Position numbers and translations under genes: made by a program. This document shows positions 47,662 through 59,590 of a stretch of DNA of 64,000 bases, one piece after another. The DNA comes from Eurosta solidaginis. Lineage: Eukaryota; Arthropoda; Insecta; Diptera; Tephritidae. The notes below the pieces were generated by a model. That model was not told where the DNA came from. It searched no databases and saw only the letters and a list, made by a program, of their open reading frames with translations. The DNA lies in assembly GCF_040869045.1 (NCBI RefSeq), contig NC_090319.1:285607693-285671692 (forward strand). Direction: 5' to 3'. The stretch's first letter is position 1, and every line of letters begins with the position of its first letter.

Positions 47662-47891
47662 TGTAATGAAAGCACATGCTATGTTAACCCTCTTAGGCAG
47701 TCGTAGCCTCAACACAGTGCTTGGTGTGGTAAGCAAGATGTTGATCAAACTTGTTATCGATCATCCCTAAGATAATTTCATCGCTAAATATCAATAATTA
47801 AAATTGTAACACGTTTTCTGCTTTATAGACACTTGCAAATAAAGAGTCAACGAAAATACTTAAATAACTAATTGTACCATTACTCATTACA
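47662..47891 (+). repeat. 5' LTR
   Basis: 230 bp, TGTAATGA to TCATTACA. AATAAAG at about 47838 is the likely polyadenylation signal. The next bases tggcctcacagtgaaagc (47892 on) are in the primer-binding-site position; the tRNA was not identified. Confidence 0.88.
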
Positions 47892-48001
47892 TGGCCTCAC
47901 AGTGAAAGCGCTGATAAATAATATTTAATTTAAAAACAAACAAAAAAAAAAAAAAAAAACAAATCGCTGATAACATTCGTGAAAAAGGTAAAAAAATTAA
48001 A

Positions 48002-48785
48002 ATGGCAGCCAAGCCCTTAAGAGCGGTACCCGAATTAGATTGTTCCAACTTAGCTCACGATTGGCAGGACTGGAAGCGCAACTTTCGGTATACACGAACG
48101 CTAGCAGAAAATCCCTTGAAACGGAATCTACGAAAATTGCTAACTTTATTAGGTTGATTGGTACGGGTGGTGCTAACATATATAACGAAATTTTTTCGAA
48201 TAACGGGACGCAAGATTCGTTGCTAGGCACAACTCAGTGCGGGCATCCCGTTATGCAACGGTCACTCGACGAAGTTTTGCAGAAATTCGACCTACACTGT
48301 GTACCCCAAAAAAATATACCAATGGGGACATACAAGTTCAACTGTATAACGCAAAAAGAACATCAATCATTTGCGGAGTTTGAAACGCAGTTACGAACAC
48401 AAGTACACTGGTGCCAATTCCAGTGTGAATGTGGAAAATCGTACGAGAAACGAATGCTTCGTGACAAAATAATTGTTGGGGTGTACGATGAAAATTTACA
48501 ACTCAAGCTGCTTGACGGTCGAGACGATCAACTCGGAAATGTAATCGATATGTGCAAAACCTTCGAAGCAGCGAATACAAATAAAAATATTGTAGAAACG
48601 CCAAAGCAAGAGTCTGTAGATGCGGTTAATCCCAAGACTGAACAAACACAGATGCAAATACAGCCAAATAACAGGTTTTGCTTCAACTGTGGTGGGCCAC
48701 GTGGAAGATTGTAAGGCAAAGGAGGTTGTGTGCCATAATTGTGGAAAAAAGGGTCACTTCAGACGCATGTTCCGGAAAAAACAAA
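48002..48785 (+). pseudogene. Gypsy gag, frameshifted
   Basis: The likely ATG is 48002 (MAAKPLRAVPELD); the frame shifts near 48100 into the longer frame with NFIRLIGTGGANIYNEIF, a helical gag-like region ending near FCFNCGG. A second frameshift at about 48700 precedes CHNCGKKGHFRRMF, a CCHC zinc knuckle whose last Cys is Phe. Gag packages element RNA in virus-like particles. The frame changes and the missing Cys make it inactive. Confidence 0.82.
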
Positions 48786-48863
48786 AAACAAGTTGAGCAG
48801 AAGCCGGAGAAAGACTGTGGATGAAACGGCGTTCAGGATATTCATTGGAATGATATTCAAGGT

Positions 48864-51800
48864 TTGGGTAATTATTCTAAAAATTATAATATAAGTAGCT
48901 CATACGGACCTAAAATTTTAGCTTTAATTCAATCGGGAATAAACAAACGCGGGAGTAAAGGATACTTGGTAGGACATAACAATGTCAAATTTATATCGGA
49001 TACGGGAGCTGTAATTAATAGCAGACCTCATAAGTGTATTAAAAAGTTAAATAAAAATTTTAGTTATCACGGAAATAATCTTAGCTTATTCGATTATAAT
49101 AATAAAATTATTATATATTACAAAATTAAACATTTTGGAATCATACGATTAAAGCTATCGGATTCGAATACAGGGACAGCACAATATGTTGAATTTGTGG
49201 CAGTTTAGAATAAGTGCGAGCCGATATTGGGGTTGGGAACATGTCCACAGTTAGCGTTAGTTAAGAGCCTGGATATAGGAAGCGTTTCGTGCCCGAGTTC
49301 AAAGGAACTGTGCATGGAACATCATAAGGAAATTTTTCACGGACATGGTAAATTCCCCGGAACGTTTTCAATTACATTAAAAGAAAATTCAAAGCCAGTG
49401 TTGCATTATCGAAAACGGATGCCGAAATCATTAACGGACAGACTAAAAGCGGAATTAGACAAGATGACACAGGAGGGAATTATATCGCCGCTTAATTATC
49501 CAACAGATTGGATAAATAACCTACAAATAATTGAGAAGCCTAATGACAAACTCAGAATATGTTTAGGTCCAAAGCCGCTTAATGAATGCATAAAAAGATA
49601 AAAATTTTTTAATACCTACAATCGATGACTTGACTGCGGGATTAGTTAGGAAATATATTTTTTCCATGCTCGATCAAAGCAGTGGATTTTGGCACATGGA
49701 GCTAGATAAACCTAGTTCAGACCTTACAACGTTTATGACGCCATTTGGTAGATATAAATTCAACCGCCATCGCTTACTTCGGCGACATAGTTATTTGCGT
49801 AGACAGTGACCACGAGCATGGTAACATAATGAGTGTAGTTATTCATAGGGCTCAAAAGAACAATATTATAAATTCAACCCTGAAAAAATGCAATATCGAA
49901 ATAAAGTTCATGGGACATATCTTGGCATCAGGGAGCATTAGGTCGAATAACAAACATCGAGACGCGGTCTGGAATATGAAAAAGCCAACAAGTAAATGAG
50001 ATGTGTTGAGATTCTTAGGTTTTCTCAAATACCTGGCGAGATATATTCCAAACTTGTCGCGCAATACCGCTCATTTACGAAATTTGACGCGAAATGACGT
50101 GGAATTCAGCTGGACTAGAGGCCATGTGATAGAATTTAATAACTTGCTTAGAATCGTAATGTCTGAGCCAAAGTTAGGAATTTTCGATCCAAACCTTCCA
50201 AATGTTGTTCAAACGGATGCATCAAAGGATGGGCTGTGCAATTCTTCAAAAGGGCCAGCCTATAGCGTTTGCGTCACGAGCCCTGAGTAACAGTGAACAG
50301 AGGTGGGCACAAATAGAAAAAAAGCTCCTTGCAATAGTTTTTGGCTGCCAAATATTTCATTTATTTTTATATAGGCACGATTTTACGGTCGAAAGTGACC
50401 ACAAGCCGTTAGAAACATTAGTTAAACGTTCTATAGTTAACGTCACAGTGCGACGACAACGCATGTTTATGTTTCTCTTAAAATACCCTCAAATGAAAGT
50501 CGTTTACAAGCCAGGTAAAGAAATACTTGTAGCAGATTGTCTATCAAGGGCACAACTTCCAGAGCAGTGAACTGCAATTATTCATCTTTTAAGGTTATTA
50601 GTGGACTAAGCAAAAAATGAGTATTAGTGCGTATGTAAACAAAGAACATCAAGCACTTATATCCACTAACACACATTTACATAGTCATGATTCGTAAAAT
50701 GAATAACCGCCCATAAGCCACGAAGCAGTTCAGTATTCAATTGACTAATTGGAATAAGTAATACTAATAGTGCAATAAAATGAATATAGTCATATCAGTC
50801 TTCTGACGCTAGCAACACAACGATGTGCACGAAACTAAATTGAATACAGCGCCAAAGTAAAACCGATGATAAACGAAGTATATAGTGTATTACAGACGAA
50901 ATCAAAGTGCTACTAAGTTCAAGCGACTATGACATCAGTTTATACTCAACAATGTCATATATGTATGAGACCTATGTGTTACGGGGCACTCGTATGTATT
51001 TTCTATTTTATGTGCTAATCACTCATGGTATTTGCCTGTACTTGACTAAGTACACATTTAGACACAATTTTTTGGCTCATGACTAAGTGCACTAATTTTA
51101 TTAGTACTCAAAGCAGACCTCTGTTCCAGAGGTTACGGAAGTGGACGGTTTATCGGGAGTCATACACGCAGTCACAAAAGCTTTGTGCACGACGCCATAT
51201 AACCATGAATTTTATCGGAAAGTATTAAAAGATAACGCAGAATTTTCACGGCTATGTGGATAAGTAGAAAATGGATGGCCAAAGTTCCATCAAATAGATG
51301 TGCTAATTCAGCATTTTTATAAATTCAACTCCAAGTTGCATTTTGAAAACGGATTACTGCTTCTTAATCATATATTTGTTGTACCTCCCGAATTAAGAAA
51401 CAAAATAGCAGCCTATTTGCACTCCCCCATCTTGGAATCAACTCTTGCCGAGCCAGAATGTCATGTATGACTGCGAAGATCAAAGATTTAGTTACATCTT
51501 GTAAGACATGCGAAAATTTCAAACGGGAAAACCAAAAAGAACCACTAGTGCAAGAAGAACTGCCAAAATACCCATTCCATATGGTAGGCGTAGATTTATT
51601 TGAACATGCAGGTTACGATTATATTGCACTTTTAGATGCATCTTCAAATTATTTAGTATCAGTAAAAATACGTCACAAAACTTCAAACCATATCATTAAC
51701 ATACTATGCAGTCTTTTTGTCTTACTCGGTTACCCAACCATAATCAAGTGTGACAACTCGCACTTTGGTTCAACGGAATTTCACAGATTCGCCAATGAGT

Positions 51801-52300
51801 TCAATATTCAATTCAGGTTCTCGAGTCCCAGATACCCACAAAGCAACGGACTAGCAGAAAAAGGAGTGGCAATTGCGAAAAATATTCTGAAAAGATATTT
51901 CATATCAAATAGTGTAGACAACTTTGCATACCGACTATTAGAATATAATACAACACCCTTAACGGGCATGCAGATAACTCCCTCCGAATTGTTCTATGGT
52001 CGACTAGTGAAAACTAAACTACCTATTTTGAGCTCACTGCAGATGAGAATCAACTTAAGCGAAATTGAGGTTGCAAATAAGATAGCTAAAAAAAGAGAAA
52101 CGCAAAAGTATTATTATGACCGAAACGCTAAGGAATTACCTATACTAAATACAGGAGATATCTAATTTTCAAGAAAAATAGTAACGAATGGCATAACGAA
52201 ACATTAGTTGCGAAATGTAATGAACGGTCATACCTTGTGCAAGACAAATTTAATGACCACTTCAGGCGTACTCTTCATTTCATAGCTAAAGCGAAATAAC
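48864..52300 (+). pseudogene. Gypsy pol: protease, RT, RNase H, integrase pieces
   Basis: Protease: FISDTGAVIN near 48990, with the DTGA active-site motif. Reverse transcriptase: KMTQEGIISPLNYPTDWI and LRICLGPKPLNECIKR (to 49601), then MLDQSSGFWHMELDKP; sequence is lost after FGRYKFN, and the polymerase motif reads YFGDIVI where YxDD is expected, removing one catalytic Asp. RNase H: VVQTDASKDG, then after a frameshift QRWAQIEKKLLAIVFGC, ESDHKPLETL and GKEILVADCLSRA (to 50564). Integrase: a zinc-finger remnant upstream of TCENFKRENQ, then the DDE core with VGVDLFEH, IKCDNSHFGS and NGLAEKGVAIAKN, and a C-terminal RSYLVQDKFNDHFRRTLHF in another frame. Integrase is the best preserved part (51458-52165). 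Confidence 0.9.
50565..51123. mobile_element. 559-bp hAT MITE inside gypsy pol
   Basis: Ends CAGTGAACTGC and, inverted, CAGAGGTCTGC. TTCCAGAG is duplicated at 50557-50564 and 51124-51131, an 8-bp hAT-type duplication. AT-rich, no coding capacity. Confidence 0.88.
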
Positions 52301-52617
52301 GATTTAAATGCAAGTGAAGTGTTAGCAGAGGCAATAATAAATTATAGTAACAAAAAACCAAGTATTCAGTTCGCCGCAAAAGTCAGCCAGGGACAATCTG
52401 ATGGGGAAAAATAAGGAAGTTGATAACACGACAGAGAATTGTGATGTTGATGAACCTTCGGCTACAGAAACGGTTGCGACGCCCAAAAATGGTAGTAGAT
52501 AACGCAACAGGTACAGAAGCAAAATCACAAACAAATGAGCATGTTACAATTAGAAGCGGGAGAGTAGTAAAACCACCAGCCCGGCTTCAATATACATAAA
52601 TAAAAAAAAAAAAAGCG

Positions 52618-52834
52618 TGTAATGAAAGCACATACTATGTTAACCCCCTTAGGTAGTCGTAGCACTGTGTTGAGGCCCTTCGTGTGATCAAGTTTGTTAT
52701 CGATCATCACTAAGATAAGTTCATCACTAAATTTCAGTTATTGAAATTGTAACACATTTCCTACTTTGTAGACAATTAAAAATAAAGAGTCAACGAAAAT
52801 ATTTAAATAACTAATTGTACCATGACTCATTACA
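52618..52834 (+). repeat. 3' LTR
   Basis: 217 bp, same ends as the 5' LTR. An A-rich run (52601-52614) precedes it where the polypurine tract should be. It differs from the 5' LTR by many substitutions, indels and one 13-bp inversion. Confidence 0.88.
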
Positions 52835-52839
52835 GTAGG

Positions 52840-53580
52840 TGATCAGAGTTAGCACTGAGAATAGTGTCAACCTGGAAATTCGACTTAGAACTCCACTTGA
52901 AAACAAGTATTGCCCCGCTTCAGCAAATGTATATGTATATCAAATAATATTTACAATTATCAAACTTGTCGCTCCCTTTAAAATTGCATATATAGTACAT
53001 TGACCGCCCTTAATGCCAAGGTTCGCCCAAACTAGTTCATGAATAAAATGAAAATAGGAAAAGAACATAAAGTTCAACCGCAGGCCATTTATTGTCATTG
53101 AATTTTTTTTTAATTTTCCATAGTCCATGCTTCTGCTATCGTCACAATCTGATGCTGACGCCATTGTTATTTTGATTATCGCTGTCGTTACTCGCTGCTG
53201 CTAAGTACAGCCACATGCCCGGCGGACGTAATAAATGGCAGCCGCTGGAAATTGGCGAAAGAAAATGCCATTTCAAAAAGATTAAATGAAAGAAAATAAT
53301 GCTCGTGGAAAAAGTAGTAATTGAAGAAGAAGAGCAAAGACGTCTCATCAATCAAGTGTTAGAGCATGAGACTGAAGTACTCGATTCAGCACATCTGTGG
53401 GCAATTGAGTGGTTGTGTAGGTATTAAAAAAAATTATTAATCATCAAAATAAGAAAAAAGGAATCTTAAATAATAAAAAAAAAATTCAAATAAATGATGT
53501 GCCAATTTCGAGTGAAAGTTTATTGGGCAGTGCTAAAAGTATGTTTTTAGCGAAGCCAGTTATTTAATTTTGTATTTTTT
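52840..53580. other. Spacer with one possible small ORF
   Basis: On plus, ATG 53299 to TAA 53427 encodes 42 residues with VIEEEEQRRLINQVLEHE, then SAHLWAIEWLCRY. The composition is protein-like, and AG|GTATT near the end could be a splice donor. Not recognised. Confidence 0.3.
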
Positions 53581-54527
53581 TTATACCTTTCATGAAAATG
53601 AAATGGTATATTAATTTCGTCACGAAACCCAAAATTGTAAGTCCTTAAAGGAAAATAGATAGACCCACCATTAAGTATACCGAAATAAATAGGGTGAAGA
53701 GCTGAGTTGATTTAGCCATATCCGTCTGTCTGTTTGTATGCAAACTAGTCCCTCAATTTTTGAGATATGTTGATAAAATTTGGTGAGCGGGTGTATTTGG
53801 GTGTCCGATTAGACATTTGTCGGAACCGGCCGGATCGGACCACTATAGCATATATCCTCCATACAACCGATTTTTCAGAAAAAGAGGATTTTTGTCATAT
53901 CTTCCTCAATTTAACAGATTGAAGCTTCAAACTTCACCATATACTTTCGTATATTGCACATATTGTTGTTTGAAAAAATTGATGAGATCGGTCGTATATA
54001 TAGTATGTATCCCCCACCACCGATTGTTCAGATAAGAAAGTTTTCGTAATTACTGCCCTATTTTAAGAGCTAGAGGCTTCCAATTTCAACGAATGCTTAC
54101 GTATATAGCATATATTGTTGTCTGAAAAAATCATAAAGATCGGTGGTATATATATTATATACCCCATATAAACTGTCATTTTTGCCCCTTTTTTACGGCT
54201 AGAAGCTTCAAAATTCATCAAATTTCATCAAATAGTTACGTTTACGTCATATATTTTTGAAATACGTGATTCGTAGTCATAGTTTATACATGCAGACCAC
54301 AAAAAACGTGAAGCTTTGCATCCTCACACAAAGTACCTACCTATTTTTTATTTTATATTTATCTTAAAAATCGTTTAGGTATGCAGATCTTTTCACTATA
54401 TATTTCTTATGTTATACATCCGATTATTTGGAGATTACGAACGGGATAAGATTATTGTTCAGCCCCATTCATGAAAGGTATGAAGTCTTCGGCATAGCCG
54501 AAGACAGTTCCGTCCTTACTTGTTTTT
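53581..54527 (+). mobile_element. HINE/DINE-1-like element, subfamily 2, short form
   Basis: 5' hairpin atacctttcat/atgaaatggtat, tccgtctgtctgtttg, and 3' hairpin gtcttcggc/gccgaagac followed by cgtccttacttgttt. Same ends as 28027-29754 but with about one unit of the 152-bp array. Confidence 0.7.
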
Positions 54528-55250
54528 TTTTTTTGTCAAATGCTCATTTATTTACTCTTCACCTTCGCTTAATTTTTGCATAAATTATATTACTTCTTTC
54601 TTTTAATTTTTTTTTGTTTTATTGTTCAGTTTACTTTCGTTGATGTTATTCAAACTCGTCATTTTTATATATTCTAGGTATTTAAGTTTATTTATAACTA
54701 AAAAACATTAAAAGACCAAAGCAATGCCCAATAAAATTTCAAGGTGGGCGTGTGAAATGCGTCTGATGATTGCTCGTGCTGATGAATGCCATGCCACATT
54801 TCAAATAATTATTAAATATGTATTTATATGAATAAAAGTATGAACTGTTAATATGAAAGCAAAGGTTAAAGATTAAGTATTTAGGGAATTGAATTGTTGG
54901 TTATTTTTTTAAGAAGTCTGGATATTTGATATTTCGCTTGTGTCAACATTTTTTGCTGTCTTTCGAATTTATACAGTCTTAAAGGTAGAACACCTTTTTG
55001 CTTGTCTGCGTATTTGCCACACACATCAGTTTTATATCCATTTGGGGAATAAAAAGTTGAGTTCATCTGTTTGCCAAAAAATTCTGGTAGAATTCAAATG
55101 TAGTTGTGGGAGGATCCATGAGAATTTTTCTTACAAAACTGGTAACCGTGTTGTTACACATGTTGTAAAAATCTCCAATCGACCGTAAAATATATATAAT
55201 TTATTCTTTAAATGCATTTTCAATACTATTTTAACACGCTTATATTAGCT
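54528..55250. other. AT-rich DNA, nothing recognised
   Basis: No coding or RNA signal; an open stretch at 54940-55188 has no domain. Confidence 0.45.
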
Positions 55251-55329
55251 TCACTTGTATGTAGGATTGTTTCTCAGTGTTGACCCAAAATATGGGTATC
55301 ACGACATTGTTCTAAAGTTCTTCAGGTAG

Positions 55330-56210
55330 TCCCGCCAGCATACCCCGATACTATATCTAAAGCCAGACCAAAATTAGCGCTAAATAATCCGGAAGTAGTA
55401 ACCAAAACCACCCGAAAATTTCCAAGAATTGATCACGAAGTGATTTGGAAAGGACCCAAGGGACGTAGGGTAAGCCCTGAGTAGTCCATAAAATCTTTCC
55501 TAACCTATCCCCAAATGAGCCTAAAGTATCCGAAATACTTATTTACGAAAAGAACCCTCAAACTTTCCTTAATTGACTACAAAGTGTACCCGAAAGGAGT
55601 CCCCAATTGACTCCCGTAGAATCACGAAATAGTCCACAAAATCTTCTCAAATAATAAATAAATACAAGGCTCGATACACCTCCGAAGTGAGTTTTTTTTC
55701 CAATTTTCGTCGTCTTCCTTTTAATTTTTCCTACAAATTGGCGGAATGGGGCCTACACGTTGAACGCCTTTTCCCAACGGCATCTGCAAGGCATATGAGT
55801 TGTAACTAAGCTCTTCATGTCAGAAATACACTCGGAGTGTTTGCCAAATCACTGCCGAGGGGTGACTGCGTCTAGAAGAACTGTTTTGTAATTTAAAAAA
55901 ATTTGTTTGTAAATTTACGGATGTTGCTTTGCCCGCGAGTTGAACCCCAGATCACCCTGAAGTGGTTCTCAAAGGAACCTGAAATTATCAACAAAAGCCT
56001 CATAAATGATCCCGAAATAACCCCTGATTAACCCTGAAATAGTTCATAAAATCATCCGAAATCACTTCAAATATACCCCGAAGTGATCCCGAGAAGAATG
56101 CCAAATGACACTGGAAAGACCCAAAAAATTATTATTGGAAATGATCCCGAAAAAACGCCGAGTTAACAACCGAAGAGCCAAGAAATTATTTGGAAATGAA
56201 TGACACCTGA
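55330..56210. repeat. Degenerate 'gatcccgaaatna' minisatellite
   Basis: Repeated phrases such as aatgatcccgaaataacccc, cccgaaaggagtcccc and ccgaaatcacttcaaat at roughly 20-25 bp spacing on both sides of a SINE (55655-55965). Similar phrases occur at 30610-30710. Confidence 0.55.
55655..55965 (-). mobile_element. tRNA-derived SINE, diverged
   Basis: Reverse orientation: caaggctcgatacacctccg, aatacactcggagtgtttgc, and B-box complement gcgagttgaaccccaga. Confidence 0.82.
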
Positions 56211-56305
56211 CCGACTTAACAACTAAAGACAACGACAATCGGAGATATAGCAGTGTATTTTTTTTCTCAATAGCTGCGCTCTAAATATCCAATCGCTTGT
56301 ATTTT

Positions 56306-58175
56306 TATACTCAGTTGAGCAGAGCTCACAGAGTATATTAACTTTGATTGGATAAAGGTTGGTTGTACAGGTATAAAGGAATCGATATAGATATAGACTT
56401 CCATATATCAAAATCATCAGGATCGAAAAAAAATCCATGTCCGTCCGTCCGTCCGTCCGTCCGTTAACACGATAACTTGAGTAAATTTTGAGGTATCTTG
56501 ATGAAATTTGGTATGTTGGTTCCTGAGAACTCATCTCAGATCCCTATTTAAAATGAACGATATCGGACTATAACGACACCCACTTTTTCGATATCGAAAA
56601 TTTCGAAAAACCGAAAAAGTGCGATAATTCATTACCAAAGACGGATAAAGCGATGAAACTTGGTAGGTGAGTTGAACTTGTGACGTAGAATAGAAAATTA
56701 GTAAAATTTTTGACAATGGGCGTGGCACCGCCCACTTTTAAAAGAAGGTAATTTAAAAGTTTTGCTAGCTGTAATTTCGCAGTCGTTGGAGATATCATGA
56801 TGAAATTTGGCAGGAACGTTACTCCTATTACTATATGTATGCTTAATAAAAATTAGCAAAATCAGAGAACGACCACGCCCACTTAAAAAAATTTTTTTTT
56901 TTAAGTCAAATTTTAACAAAAAATTTAATATCTTTACAGTATATAAGTAAATTATCTCAAGATTTAACTCCAGTAATGATATGGTGCAACGAAATACAAA
57001 AATAAAAGAAAATTTCAAAATGGGCGTGGCTCCGCCCTTTTTCGTTTAATTTGTCTAGGTTACTTTTAATGCCATAAGTCGAACAAAAATTTACCAATCC
57101 TTGTGAAATTTGGTAAGGGCTTAGATTCTAGGACGATAATTTATTTCTGTGAAAGAGGGCGAAATCGGTTGAAACCACGCCCATTTTTTATACACAGTCG
57201 ACCTTCTGTCCTTCCGCTCGGCCATTAACACGATAACTTGAGCAAAAATCGATATATCTTTACTAAACTCAGTTCACGTACTTATCTGAACTCAAATGGC
57301 CTAAATCCGACTATGACCACGCCCACTTTTTCGATATCGAAAATTACGAAAAATGAAAAAAAAAATGCCATAATTCTATACCGAATACGAAAAAGGGATG
57401 AAACATGGTAATTGGATTGGTTTATTGACGTAAAATATAACTTTAGAAAAAAAAACATTGTAAATTGGGTGTGACACCTACCATATTAAGTAGAAGAAAA
57501 TGAAAAGGTTCTGCAGGGCGAAATAAAAAACCCTTGAAATCTTCCGACAAGTGATGTTCTGGGTCACCCTGGTCTACATTATCTGGTCTACGATATCTGG
57601 AAAACGCCTTCACATATACAACTACCACCACTCCCTTTTAAAACTCTTATTAATACCTTTCATTTGATACCCATATCGTACAAACAAAGTCTAGAGTCAC
57701 CCCTGGTCCACCTTTATTGTGATACCTCGAAAAGGCGTCCACCTATAGAACTAAGGCCCCCTCCCTTTTAAAACACTCATTAACACCTTTCGTTTGATAC
57801 CCATATTGCACAAACGAATTCTAGAGTCACCCCTGGTCCACCTTTATGGCGGTACCTCGAAACGGCGTCCACCTATGGAACTAAGGATTACTCCCTTTTA
57901 TAATACTCCTTAACACCTTTCGTTTGATGCCCATATTGTACAAACAAATTCTAGAGTCACCCGTGGTCCACCTTTATGGCGATATCTTGAAAAGGCGTCC
58001 ACCTATAGAACAAAGCCCCACACCCTTTTAAATACTCATTAACACCTTTCATTGGATACCCATATCGTACAAACGCACTCTGTAGTCACCCCTGGTCCAT
58101 CTTTATGGCGATATCTCCAGAAGGCGTCCCACCTATAGAACTAAGCCCCACTCCCTTTTAAATACTCACTAACCC
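56306..58175 (+). mobile_element. HINE/DINE-1-like element, subfamily 1, 3' end missing
   Basis: 5' end atactcagttgagcagagct with gagtatattaa, (tccg)n at 56440-56463, GGGCGTGGCNCCGCCC motifs, then about four 130-bp monomers (57620-58160). The 3' hairpin is absent; a foldback element lies close to the end of the array. Confidence 0.65.
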
Positions 58176-58200
58176 CTCCTAAAAAACACGCTTTTATAGC

Positions 58201-58572
58201 TAACCGAACTAAAAAATAGAAAATAATTTTCAGTTAAAAAGAGTTTATATAACAGTAGTTAATCACCTCAAAATAAAACTATAATAAAATTTAAGTTATT
58301 AACAGAATAATTTAATTCAGATTAAAAAGCGTGGGGTGCATTTGACTACATTTCATATCTTTCATCTCAGATAGTTGCCAATAGAATGATTGTACCATTC
58401 AATATCAAGCACCCCACGCTTTTTACTGTGAATTAAATTATTCTGTTACTAACTTAAATTTTATTATAATTTTATTTTGAGGTGATTAACTATAAATGAT
58501 TGTTTGACCTTCTACTACTGTTATATCAACTCTTTTTAATTGAAAATTATTTTCTATTTTTTAGTTCGGTTA
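58201..58572. mobile_element. 372-bp foldback element
   Basis: taaccgaactaaaaaataga at the left is mirrored by 'ctattttttagttcggtta' at the right; inner arms aaaaagcgtggggtgc and gcaccccacgcttttt. Loop about 68 nt. The right arm has about 24 extra bases. Confidence 0.85.
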
Positions 58573-59305
58573 TTTATTTTTAATTTTTTAGTTCAAGTAA
58601 TTTTAAAAGTTCTAGTCGAGAGTGATGAAATCTCGAAACGCCAGCGGTCCATGGATGAATCCAACTCCACTGCACCGGAAAGGGCCAAGATGCAAGGGGG
58701 CTGGACGCGGTCTTTCGCCGAAATTGCCAAGGGTCGGCAGATCATTGGCATTATAGACGAGAGCAGCGAAGGTGGCAGGATCCCGAAACAACAGTGGAAG
58801 TGGATCGAGGCCGCGCTCGCTACGGTGGGTGTTAAGGTTAAGAAAGACAACCCTGGTCCACCGCCATCTTACACCGATGCAGGGTGGTTCCAGAGCAATG
58901 TCAAGCTAATTGCCTGTGACGACGCCAGGTCGGTAAACCTCTAAAAGGCCGCCATCACGCTGATAGGGGTGGTATATCCGGGCGCGCGCCTCAAGGTAGT
59001 GGAAGCTATTATGGAGTGACCATATAGTGGGCCGATCCAAGAAGGCAGGAGCAGAGCTGTTCACCTGCAAGAGAGCAATTGGCACCTCCTGGGGATTCTT
59101 CCCTAAGGCGACCTACTGTATTTACACAGCCATTGTGCGCGCGATTCTTCTTTATGGTACCTTGGTATGGTGGCCTGCACTAGCTAAAAGTACATATTTT
59201 AATATGCTTCAAAAGGTGCAACGGAGTTCGGATCTCTCCATTACCGGGGCTCTCGGCTCCACTCCAGATTCCGTTACATACATACATGAATACATAGATA
59301 CATAG
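58573..59305 (+). pseudogene. Non-LTR retrotransposon with ORF1 joined to the ORF2 tail
   Basis: 58620-58944 encodes a gag-like ORF1 piece: WTRSFAEIAKGRQIIGIID, KQQWKWIEAALATVGVKV, DAGWFQSNVKLIACDDARS, then a stop followed in frame by KAAITLIGVVYPGARLKVVE. This resembles the DUF4780-type domain seen in insect retrotransposon ORF1, from memory. About 59040, in another frame, comes CKRAIGTSWGFFPKATYCIY and VRAILLYGTLVWWPAL, the end of the reverse transcriptase region, close to that at 46.9 kb. The intervening part of ORF2 is deleted, so this is a dead internal deletion copy. Confidence 0.7.
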
Positions 59306-59590
59306 ATAGATACAGTCCAAGCTAATAAAAGCGTGTTAAAAAGGGCTCCAGTATGCTCTTTCGTAGATGTGCATCCACTTCTATCATTAATAAAGAAATG
59401 CGTTTTTCGCGTTATGTGAAAGGTTTCAAATCTATGGTCATTTGGGGTGGTCACAAGTTCAATTGACCTTATGTCCGTTAACCTTATGTCACCACACCAC
59501 CACATTAATGCATTGTCATCGGTCCTTGATACGTATGCAAAGTTTCAAATTAATCAGACTTCTAGAAACCGGTGAAAATTAAGCTCAAAG
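59306..59590. other. Short unclassified spacer
   Basis: No feature supported. Confidence 0.5.

Larger units (their letters stand above)
47662..52834 (+). mobile_element. Ty3/Gypsy LTR retrotransposon, complete length but inactive
   Basis: Two LTRs (TGTAATGAAAGC...TCATTACA) flank gag-pol, and GTAGG is duplicated outside (47657-47661 and 52835-52839), so this is a single insertion with both ends intact. The order gag, protease, reverse transcriptase, RNase H, integrase is that of Ty3/Gypsy. No env gene. A hAT MITE interrupts the RNase H to integrase junction. Frameshifts, a deletion in the reverse transcriptase and a lost catalytic residue make it non-autonomous. Confidence 0.92.
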
